This document shows, piece by piece, positions 7,639 to 15,659 of a stretch of DNA of 44,050 nt (position 1 is the first letter of the stretch; each line of letters begins with the position of its first letter). The stretch comes from Clostridia bacterium. GTDB taxonomy: Bacteria > Bacillota > Clostridia > Oscillospirales > CAG-272. Location of the stretch: assembly GCA_017621475.1 (NCBI GenBank), contig JAGATA010000012.1:1-44050 (forward strand). Direction: 5' to 3'. The notes under the pieces are model-generated. The model did no database searches, was not told where the DNA came from, and saw nothing but the letters and a program-made list of their open reading frames with translations. Both the position numbers and the translations under genes were made by a program.

Positions 7639-7960
7639 CCACTCCTCTTAAAACGTTGTCCGTTATCTTTTTCATTTCTTCCCATTCTGCGCGGAAATTT
7701 TCAAGCTCTTCCTTGCCGGAAGCGTTGAGATTATAATATTTTCTGCTGGGGCCAAGAGGATTTTTAACACGTTCTATCTCAAAAAGCTCTCTGTTTTCAA
7801 GGCGAAGAAGAAGCGGAAAAAGCGTTCCCTCTGATATATCTCGGAATCCGCACGCCCTCAGCTTTTCCACGATCATACCGGAGTAACACGCTTCCCTTTC
7901 CAAAATCTGAAGCACACACCCCTCCAATATTCCTTTCAGCATCTGTGTCTTGTTATTCAT
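7598..7960 (-). CDS. PadR-family transcriptional regulator
   Basis: A 120-residue winged-helix repressor. The order is typical of PadR: MLKGILEGCVLQILEREACYSGMIVEKLR, then the wing region EGTLFPLLLRLENRELFEIERV.., then PSRKYYNLNASGKEELENF and a C-terminal helix for dimerisation. GGAGG lies six to seven bases before the ATG. A 25-base imperfect palindrome lies between its -10 box and ribosome site, a standard position for autorepression. It overlaps and is co-transcribed with the membrane protein downstream. The inducer is unknown. Confidence 0.9.
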   Translation of the reverse strand: MNNKTQMLKGILEGCVLQILEREACYSGMIVEKLRACGFRDISEGTLFPLLLRLENRELFEIERVKNPLGPSRKYYNLNASGKEELENFRAEWEEMKKITDNVLRGVDANERKKETEETS

Positions 7961-7970
7961 TTTTCCTCCG

Positions 7971-7995
7971 CAGTTACTTGCATTGCAATTAACTG
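7971..7995 (-). promoter_or_regulatory. Probable PadR operator
   Basis: The arms CAGTTAATTGCA and TGCAAGTAACTG (read on -) are reverse complements at 11 of 12 positions around one central base. The site lies just downstream of the -10 box and upstream of the padR ribosome site. Confidence 0.7.
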
Positions 7996-8000
7996 ATTAC

Positions 8001-8029
8001 ATTATAGAATAGATTTTTATTTTTGTCAA
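8001..8029 (-). promoter_or_regulatory. padR promoter (consensus sigma-A)
   Basis: TTGACA (8024-8029), exactly 17 bases, TATAAT (8001-8006). Both hexamers are perfect matches, so a repressor is expected to keep it in check. Confidence 0.9.
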
Positions 8030-8043
8030 TAGGCATACACAAA

Positions 8044-8065
8044 GTGGCATACTTTCGTATGCCAC
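8044..8065. terminator. Hairpin after VanY-type gene
   Basis: Perfect nine-base arms GTGGCATAC/GTATGCCAC around TTTC, six bases after the stop at 8072. The T tract on the - strand (TTTGTGT) is weak. Confidence 0.55.
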
Positions 8066-8071
8066 CAAAAT

Positions 8072-8941
8072 TCACTTTATCTCGCCCCATATAAAATATC
8101 CGCCCATATTGTCGCTCGAAACAACAATGTTCTCGGCATCATCGGGAAAGCGGAAAGTTCCGTCACCAAAAGTCCCATGGGTTATAACAAAATTTTTGAA
8201 GCTGTAAAATTCTCCCTCTTTATAAAGAGAAGCATATTCCTCCAAAACTATCTTGGAGCGATATATTATCTGGGCGTGGGGTACCCCGACGTATCTCAAA
8301 TGCCAGGGCTCGTATGTCACACCCGTCACATCCTCTGCCCAATATGGGTAGCGGATGATAAAGCCGTATTGGTGGGCATTCTTTGCAAGCCATTTTCCGG
8401 CTTCGGATTTTATAAAATTAAGGCTCGCGTGCGCCTCTGTCCGCACATCCACGGCAAGCCCGCATTGGTGCTCGCTCGCGCCGGGAGGAACTGCAAATTC
8501 GTTCACAGCATATATAGCCTCCTGCTTTTCGGCGGTGCGAAAGCTGCTTGTAATGCTCAGCTTTTCCCCCGTTGCTTCGAAGCAAGCGGCAAAAAGCTTT
8601 TGCATATGGGTGTGTGCCTCCTTGGAGATCTCGTGTTCTTCCCCGACGGAGATAAGCTCGGGCAGCTCGTCCTTTTGAAGCGGATATTGCGTGTTCACAA
8701 GAGTCAGGCTTTTGCTTATGTCAAACTGCGAAAGCGAAAACTCGGAAAGCTCGTCTTCATAATATGTTTCGCGCTTTAATATCCACCTTTCGGGCACTCG
8801 CATACCATCGAAAAAGCCGTAGAATTCATAATAATGGTATCTGTAAAAGTACCCCGCAAGCAGAAAAGCGCAAATCAGCACAAACGCAAATATAATAAGA
8901 ACTATCTGCCTGTTGGTAAATTTTCTTTTAGCTTTTTCCAT
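8072..8941 (-). CDS. D-alanyl-D-alanine carboxypeptidase, VanY type
   Basis: Zinc peptidase that trims the terminal D-Ala of peptidoglycan stem peptides. The 289-residue protein has an N-terminal membrane anchor (about residues 11-32). The LAS-family catalytic domain has SSFRT near 132, the zinc motif SEHQCGLAVDV (His158, Asp165) and EPWHLRYVG (Glu211, His214). The order is that of the VanY/LdcB family. GGGGAG lies eight bases before the ATG. It follows comFC by 18 bases and probably shares its transcript. No van resistance genes are nearby, so a housekeeping wall-remodelling role is more likely than vancomycin resistance. Confidence 0.9.
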   Translation of the reverse strand: MEKAKRKFTNRQIVLIIFAFVLICAFLLAGYFYRYHYYEFYGFFDGMRVPERWILKRETYYEDELSEFSLSQFDISKSLTLVNTQYPLQKDELPELISVGEEHEISKEAHTHMQKLFAACFEATGEKLSITSSFRTAEKQEAIYAVNEFAVPPGASEHQCGLAVDVRTEAHASLNFIKSEAGKWLAKNAHQYGFIIRYPYWAEDVTGVTYEPWHLRYVGVPHAQIIYRSKIVLEEYASLYKEGEFYSFKNFVITHGTFGDGTFRFPDDAENIVVSSDNMGGYFIWGEIK

Positions 8942-8959
8942 CGTTTACACTCCCCAAAT

Positions 8960-9655
8960 TTATACTTTAGATGCAGATACAACTATCACTCGTTTTACAC
9001 CCTGTTGTTTTAAAAGTTCGGAAAGTCTTGCAGCAGTACTGCCGCTTGTAACAACGTCGTCGATAATAATAACGGAAAGCCCCGTAAGCGCGCATTCATC
9101 CGAAAGCTCGAACGCTTTTTCGGCATTCTGCCCTCTTTCCGCCGCGGAAAGCGTTTTTTGCGCTTTGCCGCCAACCCTTTTGAAAGCGCGAAGCAGAGGA
9201 AAGCCTGTTATTTTTGCAACCTCTGATGCAATTATATGCGCGTGGTCAAAGCCATATTCCTTTATCGCGCTTTTTGAGCGCGGAGGATAAACTATTGCAA
9301 ATTCATCGCGAAACGCTCCCTTGCTTTCCTCTTTCACAAGCTCGGCGCACTCCTTCGCAAGAAAAAGTTGCAGTGCACTCAGATTTTTTCGTTTCAATTT
9401 GTATATGAGCGTGCGCGAAAGCTCGTCCGAAAAGCGGAAAACGTGCCTTTGAGTCACGGATATGCCCGCATATTTCAATTTAGAAGAAATACAGCGGCAG
9501 TTTCGCTGCGCTTTACCACAATCGCGGCAAGGCTCGCGCTTTAAAGTTTCATATTTTGTGCGGCAAATGGGGCAAAATATATCATTCTCTTTAACATTCG
9601 TAAATTCGCCGCAGATTATACATTTTTTCGGGAAAATAAGATTTATAAGCTTCAT
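8960..9655 (-). CDS. comFC: ComFC-like phosphoribosyltransferase-domain protein
   Basis: Double zinc-finger plus phosphoribosyltransferase fold, linked in Firmicutes to DNA uptake and fork repair. Eight cysteines lie in the first 55 residues (Cys12/15, 28/31, 43/46, 53/55). The PRPP-binding loop VIIIDDVVTSGSTA spans about residues 195-208 of 231. The start ATG overlaps the recD2 stop by four bases (ATGA). Coupling to the helicase gene fits a joint role in single-stranded DNA handling (inference). No comFA helicase is adjacent, and comF naming is by similarity only. Confidence 0.88.
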   Translation of the reverse strand: MKLINLIFPKKCIICGEFTNVKENDIFCPICRTKYETLKREPCRDCGKAQRNCRCISSKLKYAGISVTQRHVFRFSDELSRTLIYKLKRKNLSALQLFLAKECAELVKEESKGAFRDEFAIVYPPRSKSAIKEYGFDHAHIIASEVAKITGFPLLRAFKRVGGKAQKTLSAAERGQNAEKAFELSDECALTGLSVIIIDDVVTSGSTAARLSELLKQQGVKRVIVVSASKV

Positions 9656-11868
9656 TCGTATTTTGAGAAGATGATGGAAAGCCCCGTATAACGCTTTGTT
9701 CTGCGGTTGTTTTCTATCATTCTTCTGGAAACCTCCTCATCGCCCACAAGCACGACCATTTTTTGCGCACGGGTCAGCGCCGTGTAGAGCAGATTTCTTG
9801 TAAGCAATCTCTGCGAATATCTGTAAAGAGGTATCACAACTATCGGGTATTCGCTTCCCTGGCTCTTGTGTACCGTTATGGCATATGCAAGCTCAAGCTC
9901 ATCGAGCATGGAAAAATCATAGTAAGCATGCTTGTCGTCATACAGCACCGTCACGCGCTCTGCGGAAATGTTTATTTCTTCTATCACGCCGATGTCACCG
10001 TTGAAAACACCCACGCCGTCGCCGCCGCCCTCGCGCGTCCATTCTATGTCGTAATCGTTTTTGATCTGCATAACCTTATCGCCTTCGCGAAGCACCATAT
10101 CGCGCACCCTGCGCTCTCTTTTGCTTATATCGGGTGGGTTGAGTGCTTTTTGCAGCGCATTGTTAAGCGTTTCCGTGCCGTTCATTGCCTTTTTCGATGG
10201 TGTAATTATCTGAATCCCGTTAAACGCTGTAAGCCCATAGGTCTTAGGTAAACGCTTTGCACAGAGCGAAACTATTGTAGAGGCAGTTTCTTCCTCGCTT
10301 GCTCTCGGCAGAAAGAAAAAGTCTGCATCCTTTTTGGAAAGATCCATATAATGGCCGTTGTTTACAGCGTGCGCATTCGTAACGATAAGGCTTTCCCGGG
10401 CCTGGCGGAAGATGTGCGTAAGCACAACCGTGGAAAAACGCTCGCTCTCTATAATATCGCGGAAAACGTAACCCGGGCCGACAGGCGGAAGCTGATCCGC
10501 GTCGCCAATAAGTATAAGGCGCGCGGAAGGCTTGAGCGCCTTCAAAAGCGCAGACATAAGAAAAACGTCTATCATAGAGGATTCGTCTATGATAATAACA
10601 TCCTCGTCAAGCAAGTTATTTTCATCGCGCATAAAAACAGAGCTTTCATCGGCGCTGAACTGCATTTCAAGCAGTCTATGAATCGTTTTCGCCTCCATAG
10701 AAGCGGCTTCAGAAAGGCGCTTTGCGGCTCTGCCCGTGGGGGCTGCGAGCGCAATATCCATTCCCATACTTGTAAAAATACGTATTATAGCGCGAACGAC
10801 CGTCGTTTTACCCGTACCCGGGCCTCCCGTCAGCACGAAAACAGAGTTCGCCACCGCCTCTTTAATGGCACGGCGTTGAAGTTCTTCGTATTTTATGTCG
10901 TTTTCAAGCTCTGTCTTTCTCACAAGCTCCAAAAGATTTTCGGAATCGAGCGAATGGTTCACATTTTCCATTATATCGAGCTTTTTGGCAATATAGGTTT
11001 CCGCCTCATAAGCATCGGGAAGATAGATACATTTAAGCCCCGGCTCGCGCACGAGCACAAGCTCGCGCCGCGCAATCAAGTAGGAGAGCACATCCTCCGC
11101 TTTTTCGCGCGTGCATCCAAGAAGTTTTGTTGCGGTCTCCGTAAGCTTATCTTCCGGCAAAAAGACGTGGCCGTTCTGGTAAAGATTGTGCGAAAGGACA
11201 AATTTTAGTCCCGCACCGATCCTCTCATCAGAGCCGCTTCCAAAGCCAAGGCTCTTTGCAATAGCATCCGCTTTTTCAAAAGTGACGCCGTGTATCTCAT
11301 CGCACAAAATGTATGGGTTGCGCGTTATCACGTCTATCGCGCCGCAACCCCACTTTTTGTAGATACGAACGGAGGTTGCAGGTCCGAAGTAAGTTCGGCA
11401 AAAAGCCATTACGTTTCGCATGCCGAACTGCGCTTTGAATATCTCCCCAATCTCCTTTGCTTTTCGCGTGGAGATTCCGTTGATGTCCGAAAGCCATTCG
11501 GGATGGTTTTCAAGCACGTCGAATGTGTCCTCGCCGTATTTATCAACTATGTGGCGTGCCGTAACGGGACCAATCCCCTTTATCGTGCCGGAGGAAAGGT
11601 ATTTAAGAATTGACGTTGCGTTCGTGGGGAGCTGTTTTTCGTAATACTCCACCTTGAATTGACGCCCGAACTGCGGATGCGTTACAAAATCGCCCATCGC
11701 TTTTATCGTTTCACCCGCGGCAAGATACGGCATTTCTCCGCAAACGGTGTAAAGCTCATCGGAAAAAGCGAGCAGTTCGCAAACAACGTAACCGTTGTTC
11801 TCGTTATGATATATAATTTTTTCAACAGTTCCCTCTATGGAAACAAGCTCGTTTTCTCCGTTTGGCAT
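9652..11868 (-). CDS. recD2: RecD2-type 5'-3' DNA helicase
   Basis: Superfamily 1B helicase, 738 residues. An N-terminal OB-like domain and helix-hairpin-helix repeats (GIGPVTARHI near 98, INGISTRKAKEIG near 130) distinguish RecD2 from RecD of RecBCD. The motor has Walker A GGPGTGKTT (about 348-356), Walker B DVIIIDESSMID, and the C-terminal motif AYAITVHKSQGSEYP. AAGGA precedes the ATG by nine bases. It is the second gene of a run of four on the - strand; comFC overlaps its stop. The role is DNA repair or replication-fork maintenance. Confidence 0.95.
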   Translation of the reverse strand: MPNGENELVSIEGTVEKIIYHNENNGYVVCELLAFSDELYTVCGEMPYLAAGETIKAMGDFVTHPQFGRQFKVEYYEKQLPTNATSILKYLSSGTIKGIGPVTARHIVDKYGEDTFDVLENHPEWLSDINGISTRKAKEIGEIFKAQFGMRNVMAFCRTYFGPATSVRIYKKWGCGAIDVITRNPYILCDEIHGVTFEKADAIAKSLGFGSGSDERIGAGLKFVLSHNLYQNGHVFLPEDKLTETATKLLGCTREKAEDVLSYLIARRELVLVREPGLKCIYLPDAYEAETYIAKKLDIMENVNHSLDSENLLELVRKTELENDIKYEELQRRAIKEAVANSVFVLTGGPGTGKTTVVRAIIRIFTSMGMDIALAAPTGRAAKRLSEAASMEAKTIHRLLEMQFSADESSVFMRDENNLLDEDVIIIDESSMIDVFLMSALLKALKPSARLILIGDADQLPPVGPGYVFRDIIESERFSTVVLTHIFRQARESLIVTNAHAVNNGHYMDLSKKDADFFFLPRASEEETASTIVSLCAKRLPKTYGLTAFNGIQIITPSKKAMNGTETLNNALQKALNPPDISKRERRVRDMVLREGDKVMQIKNDYDIEWTREGGGDGVGVFNGDIGVIEEINISAERVTVLYDDKHAYYDFSMLDELELAYAITVHKSQGSEYPIVVIPLYRYSQRLLTRNLLYTALTRAQKMVVLVGDEEVSRRMIENNRRTKRYTGLSIIFSKYE

Positions 11869-11883
11869 ATTTATTGTTCCTTA

Positions 11884-12198
11884 TCAATTTATGTAATTTA
11901 TTTTCAAATTTTTGGTTCGGCGCGCAAATACGCTTGCAATATAAGCAAGCTCCTCTGCCTCTGCCGAATTTTTGTCTATGTTAACGATAACCGCTGTGCG
12001 AGGTTCTGCATAAAGCGACATACGGATATAATATTCCAAGCTTTCTGCATTTGCATAAATTTGGAGCGTTCCTGCTTTTTTCTTTACTTTATCGCTTTTT
12101 CGCACCTCGCTTTTAGCGAAAGCCGAAAAAAGCGCACGGAAAGCAAAATAAGCAAGAGCTAATACGGCGGCACTCACCGCCACGTCAAAAAATAACAC
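11884..12198 (-). CDS. Small membrane protein upstream of recD2
   Basis: A 104-residue protein of unknown function. The N-terminal ~28 residues (MLFFDVAVSAAVLALAYFAFRALFSAFA) form one membrane segment. A basic linker SEVRKSDKVKKK and a ~60-residue soluble domain follow, with alternating beta and helical patterns (GTLQIYANAESLEYYIRMSL..AVIVNID..). The start is GTG, placed by the strong site GGGGGG six bases upstream; an ATG just before it is out of frame. It is 15 bases from recD2 and presumably co-transcribed. A TATAAT-like box at 12246-12251 lacks a clear -35. Confidence 0.65.
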   Translation of the reverse strand: MLFFDVAVSAAVLALAYFAFRALFSAFAKSEVRKSDKVKKKAGTLQIYANAESLEYYIRMSLYAEPRTAVIVNIDKNSAEAEELAYIASVFARRTKNLKINYIN

Positions 12199-12218
12199 GC
12201 CATACCCCCCATAAAATG

Positions 12219-12244
12219 ATTTTGCGGCGATACCGCCGCAAAAT
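12219..12244. terminator. Hairpin between metK and the recD2 unit
   Basis: Ten-base arms ATTTTGCGGC/GCCGCAAAAT around GATACC. On the - strand it ends in TCATTTTATG, a moderate T-rich tail, and stops about 20 bases before the GTG start at 12198. Confidence 0.6.
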
Positions 12245-12318
12245 TATTATATGAGAAATGTGAATATTGGTGATTTATTTGAAGTAAAAGGTTTCGCTCA
12301 AAAGTCTGATAGATTTTG

Positions 12319-12431
12319 AGGAAAGTTCTTTGCGTTACTTTCCTTTGCACATTAAGTCAAAAGTTTGAACAAGGACTTAAATGATTCTTTAGGAAAGTTC
12401 TTTGGGTTACCTTTCTTTCAAGAAAGGTAAC
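12319..12431 (-). repeat. Hairpin plus CAAAGAACTTTCCT repeat after metK
   Basis: On the - strand, starting about five bases after the metK stop: a perfect 12-base-arm hairpin (12406-12431, GTTACCTTTCTT/AAGAAAGGTAAC), then CAAAGAACTTTCCT (12391-12404). A second tail copy lies 72 bases farther on (12319-12332). The same hairpin-plus-tail order occurs at 17428 and 34107. Confidence 0.75.
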
Positions 12432-12435
12432 TAAC

Positions 12436-13623
12436 TTATTTGAGGCCTGCTTTGTCGCGGAGAAGGTCTGCAATATCCGTGGATTCCCAACGAACGCCGA
12501 GGTCTTCTCTGCCGAAGTGGCCGTAAGAGGAGAGAGGCTTGTAAATGGGCTTGCGAAGACCGAAGTAATCGATTATCGCACCGGGACGGAAGTCAACGGA
12601 ATCGTGAAGGATAGCCGCGATCTTTTCATCGGGAATAACGCCGGTGCCGAATGTGTTTACGTTCTCGCAAAGGGGTTTAGCTACGCCGATAGCGTAAGCG
12701 ATCTGAACCTCGCATTTCTTTGCAAGGCCTGCGGCAACGATGTTCTTTGCCGCATAGCGAGCAGCATAGCTTGCGCTTCTGTCAACCTTTGTCGGGTCTT
12801 TACCGGAGAAAGCGCCGCCGCCGTGTCTGCCGTAGCCGCCGTATGTATCAACGATGATCTTTCTGCCTGTAAGACCCGTGTCGCCTGCAGGACCGCCGAT
12901 AACGAATCTGCCCGTGGGGTTAACGTATATTTTTGTATTTGCATCGATAAGATGCGCAGGAATAACGGGTTTTATAACCGTTTCAATAACGTCGCTTCTG
13001 ATCTGTTCGAGCGTTACGTCGGGGTTGTGCTGTGTGGAAACAACGATGTTTTCAAGTCTTACGGGGGTATCGCCGTCGTATTCAACAGTTACCTGAGTCT
13101 TGCCGTCGGGACGGAGATAAGAAAGTGTCTTATCCTTGCGAACCACAGTAAGTCTCTTAGACATATCCGTTGCCAGAACATAGCCAAGGGGCATTTTGGA
13201 TGCTGTTTCGTCGCAAGCAAATCCAAACATCATCCCCTGGTCGCCCGCACCTATTTCATATTTATCGTCGTCAGCGCCACCCTTTGCTTCAAGGGACTTG
13301 TTAACACCCATAGCAATGTCAAGGGACTGGCTGTGGATGGAGTTAAGCACCGCGCAGGAGTCTGCGTCAAAGCCGTATTTAGCTCTGTCATAACCAACTT
13401 CACGAACTGCTGTTCTTGCAATATCTTCAATATCAACGTAAGAGGAGGTTGTAATCTCACCCATAACCATAATAAGGCCCGTTGTCATACAAGTTTCGCA
13501 GGCAACGCGCGCCGTGGGATCCTGAGCTATGATAGCGTCAAGAACGGAATCGGAAACTCTGTCGCAGAGCTTATCGGGATGTCCCTCTGTAACAGATTCT
13601 GTTGCAAAAAATCTTCTTGCCAT
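12436..13623 (-). CDS. metK: S-adenosylmethionine synthetase
   Basis: Makes S-adenosylmethionine from methionine and ATP. The 395-residue protein has the full family pattern: [16 protein letters not shown] at the N-terminus, the ATP motif [12 protein letters not shown], and the phosphate loop [16 protein letters not shown]. Length is normal. The start has GAGGAT seven bases upstream; five in-frame codons before it are not needed. It is controlled by a SAM-I riboswitch and terminator directly upstream, giving product feedback. It is monocistronic, followed by a dispersed hairpin repeat. Confidence 0.98.
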   Translation of the reverse strand: MARRFFATESVTEGHPDKLCDRVSDSVLDAIIAQDPTARVACETCMTTGLIMVMGEITTSSYVDIEDIARTAVREVGYDRAKYGFDADSCAVLNSIHSQSLDIAMGVNKSLEAKGGADDDKYEIGAGDQGMMFGFACDETASKMPLGYVLATDMSKRLTVVRKDKTLSYLRPDGKTQVTVEYDGDTPVRLENIVVSTQHNPDVTLEQIRSDVIETVIKPVIPAHLIDANTKIYVNPTGRFVIGGPAGDTGLTGRKIIVDTYGGYGRHGGGAFSGKDPTKVDRSASYAARYAAKNIVAAGLAKKCEVQIAYAIGVAKPLCENVNTFGTGVIPDEKIAAILHDSVDFRPGAIIDYFGLRKPIYKPLSSYGHFGREDLGVRWESTDIADLLRDKAGLK

Positions 13624-13657
13624 ATTTTTAATCCTCATTTTTTAAGTATTTTTCATC

Positions 13658-13686
13658 AAAAGAAAATCCCTCGGGAACCCGAGGGA
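13658..13686 (-). terminator. Riboswitch expression-platform terminator
   Basis: Nine-base arms (13667-13675 and 13678-13686, TCCCTCGGG/CCCGAGGGA) followed on the - strand by TTTTCTTTT. It sits between the SAM aptamer and metK. Confidence 0.9.
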
Positions 13687-13703
13687 GAGATAGTCAAAAA
13701 CGA

Positions 13704-13790
13704 TCTCATCTATCGGGAATTGGCACCTTGAAAAAACAGGTTGCCGGGCTTCACAGGGCCTGTCCCTCCGCCTCTCTTGATAAGATAGAA
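13704..13790 (-). promoter_or_regulatory. SAM-I (S-box) riboswitch
   Basis: On the - strand the conserved core is in order: CTTATCAAGAGAGGCGGAGG, GACAGGCCCTGTGAAGCCCG, GCAACC, AAGGTGCCAATTCC, GATAGATGAGA. This is the S-box aptamer almost letter for letter. High SAM is expected to favour the terminator at 13658-13686 and turn metK off. Confidence 0.95.
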
Positions 13791-13792
13791 TT

Positions 13793-13821
13793 ATTTTACC
13801 ATATATACGACAAAATTTCAA
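13793..13821 (-). promoter_or_regulatory. metK promoter
   Basis: TTGAAA (13816-13821), a 17-base spacer and TAAAAT (13793-13798) on the - strand, immediately upstream of the SAM-I aptamer. Confidence 0.8.
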
Positions 13822-13926
13822 TAGGATATTGTCGCTTTTTGAAAAAAGATATGCAAAAAGTTTGGAAAATAAAGCAGGTGAAAATTTTTTGTATAAAGTG
13901 TGCAAAAATCAGATTAGTTTTTTTGC

Positions 13927-13955
13927 TTGTATTTTTAGGAAAATTATGATATAAT
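13927..13955 (+). promoter_or_regulatory. Candidate promoter of secreted-protein pair
   Basis: TTGTAT, a 17-base spacer and TATAAT (13950-13955), in a very AT-rich stretch with a second TATAAT at 13961-13966. The rest of 13822-14032 holds no gene. Confidence 0.55.
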
Positions 13956-14032
13956 TATAAATATAATAGTTTTCCTTTTTATTATTTCTTCTTTGTTGTT
14001 ATATTACGAATAAATTCAAAGGAGTGATTCCA

Positions 14033-14068
14033 ATGGCTACCCAGAATCAAAAGAAATATACAATTTAG
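14033..14068 (+). CDS. Eleven-residue leader ORF, putative
   Basis: ATG to TAG encodes MATQNQKKYTI. AAAGGAGTG lies eight bases upstream, one of the better ribosome sites in the window. It ends 19 bases before the secreted-protein start. It may be a leader peptide or the relic of a longer gene; no repeat codon run or attenuator hairpin was seen. Confidence 0.35.
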   Translation: MATQNQKKYTI

Positions 14069-14087
14069 ACAAGAAAGGAAATATACT

Positions 14088-14759
14088 ATGAAAAACAAAA
14101 AAGTTTTAGCCATCATTTTATCGGTTTTTATACTCTCTGCATCAGTTCTCTCAACAAATATATTCGCGGTTCAAACAGGTACATATGCTGACAATATTGT
14201 TGGTGTTTACAATTATGACCCCGTAATCGTTGCTTCTGAATCTAATACATATTATTTAGCAACAGTAAATATAAACAAAAATATATGTATGGATATTTAT
14301 AAATACTATGGTGATTGGTATGCTATGTACAATTTAGCTCTTTCACTTCCTGTATATAAGGGAGCTTATGAAACAACAATTCATCAAACGATCTCTCAAA
14401 CAATTTCAGCTCAATCTGCTTTTGCTTTCGGCACAAGTATAGGCGGTACCGCTTCAGCAGAATGTTACGGGGTTGGAGCAGAAGTTTGTGGCGGACTTTC
14501 AACCACTATAGAAACTACTTTCGGTATCGAAGCCGGTATGGAATATGGTGTAGAAATAACGGTTGATGCTGAAGCTCCATCCGGATATTATAAAATAGGA
14601 ATTTGTCAAAATATTTACAGACACAATATTTTTGTTAGACCGATTGTAGGACCTACTTCTTCTGATTACACATACGATATGCCTTTTGCATACGATGCAC
14701 CCTATTATGCTCTTTTATATAGTAGTTCAAGCAGTAGCACTGGATATGGTAGGGTTTAA
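14088..14759 (+). CDS. Secreted protein, unknown; aerolysin-like strand pattern
   Basis: A 223-residue protein with a clear Sec signal peptide (MKNKKVLAIILSVFILSASV..NIFA, cleaved near residue 28). I do not recognise the family. The middle (about 95-165) alternates Ser/Thr and hydrophobic residues around a Gly-rich turn (TTIHQTISQTISAQ, FGTSIGGTASAE, LSTTIETTFGIEAG). This resembles the membrane-insertion hairpin of aerolysin/ETX-MTX2 pore-formers, but similarity by eye is weak evidence. The C-terminus is a Ser run then TGYGRV. The gene is AT-rich compared with its neighbours. AGGAA precedes the ATG by seven bases. It is probably in an operon with the lipoprotein that starts two bases after its stop. 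Confidence 0.7.
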   Translation: MKNKKVLAIILSVFILSASVLSTNIFAVQTGTYADNIVGVYNYDPVIVASESNTYYLATVNINKNICMDIYKYYGDWYAMYNLALSLPVYKGAYETTIHQTISQTISAQSAFAFGTSIGGTASAECYGVGAEVCGGLSTTIETTFGIEAGMEYGVEITVDAEAPSGYYKIGICQNIYRHNIFVRPIVGPTSSDYTYDMPFAYDAPYYALLYSSSSSSTGYGRV

Positions 14760-14761
14760 TA

Positions 14762-15628
14762 ATGAAAAAAATTTTATCTTTAGTGCTTTCGCTTCTCTTA
14801 ATCTTGGTTTGCCTGCCCTCTTGTCAAAGTAATAAAACTGATAACGTTATTATTCCAACGGAAATGCTGAAGATTGATGTTTTTGAATACCCTTCCGCTT
14901 CATTTGGGTTGGTTTTGCAAGTAGTAACGCCAAACAAAGAAGAATCATTTGAATTTATTAGATTTGAAGGTGAAAATATCGAAAATATTCTCGGAGCAAC
15001 ACTCTCGGAAAGTGTAATTAAAGAAAGTATTGCCGATATTACATCAAACGGAATGTATCTTCATCCCGTTCCGATAAAAGTTACAACTAACAGAACCTCC
15101 GAACAAATAATTATAAACAAAGTCATTCTTTCGATAAGCGGAACAGAACACGAAATACACTTATATTATCCGGTTGAACATAAATTTAAGAAAAGTGATG
15201 AAGATGACATTTCTCTTTTTAATGGTCCATTGGGTATATTCGGAATATCGTTTGAAATAAATCAAATCTTTGATTTTTCGGGTACTGCCAGAACAGATAT
15301 AAATCTTCACGAATTTTGTTTTAGCAAATTCCTTTATCCTGTATCGCCCGAACTTTACATAGACGGAACTTATGCGGGAAAATTGGATGGCAAAACTTCA
15401 TATAAGATAAAAACAGGTGAAAAATTTACTATCAAAGCATCTCTCGGCTTCACAGAACCTGAAACAACTACTTCTTATGATTTTATCACCACAATGGCAA
15501 CGGTAAAATATAGTGTCGTAGGAAGTGAAGAAATAAAAACAGATTCTTATCCGCTCAATGCACAAGGCATCACAAATGCGGAGCACGCCCAAGAAGCTCT
15601 TGACTATATCGTATCAAAATACAACTGA
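14762..15628 (+). CDS. Lipoprotein, unknown function
   Basis: A 288-residue protein with a lipoprotein signal (MKKILSLVLSLLLILVCLPSC, lipid-modified Cys21). The mature part is beta-rich and shows no motif I know. It starts two bases after the stop of the secreted protein (TAATAATG), so it is co-translated, and it has a weak TAGGG site. Like its partner it is AT-rich. A shared promoter and tight spacing suggest that the secreted protein and this lipoprotein act together at the cell surface (inference). A strong terminator overlaps its stop. Confidence 0.75.
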   Translation: MKKILSLVLSLLLILVCLPSCQSNKTDNVIIPTEMLKIDVFEYPSASFGLVLQVVTPNKEESFEFIRFEGENIENILGATLSESVIKESIADITSNGMYLHPVPIKVTTNRTSEQIIINKVILSISGTEHEIHLYYPVEHKFKKSDEDDISLFNGPLGIFGISFEINQIFDFSGTARTDINLHEFCFSKFLYPVSPELYIDGTYAGKLDGKTSYKIKTGEKFTIKASLGFTEPETTTSYDFITTMATVKYSVVGSEEIKTDSYPLNAQGITNAEHAQEALDYIVSKYN

Positions 15629-15655
15629 AAAAAACGCCCTTTCGGGCGTTTTTTC
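15628..15655. terminator. Bidirectional terminator
   Basis: AAAAAACGCCC/GGGCGTTTTTT around a short TTTC loop, placed between convergent genes and useful for both. Confidence 0.95.
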
Positions 15656-15659
15656 TTTA

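Noticed and set aside
8072..8941. Vancomycin resistance (vanY) locus
   Set aside because: No vanRS, vanHAX or vanZ nearby; the gene sits in a recD2-comFC unit, so a housekeeping carboxypeptidase is more likely.
13642..13905. 87-residue frame upstream of metK
   Set aside because: It lies across the SAM-I riboswitch and metK promoter.
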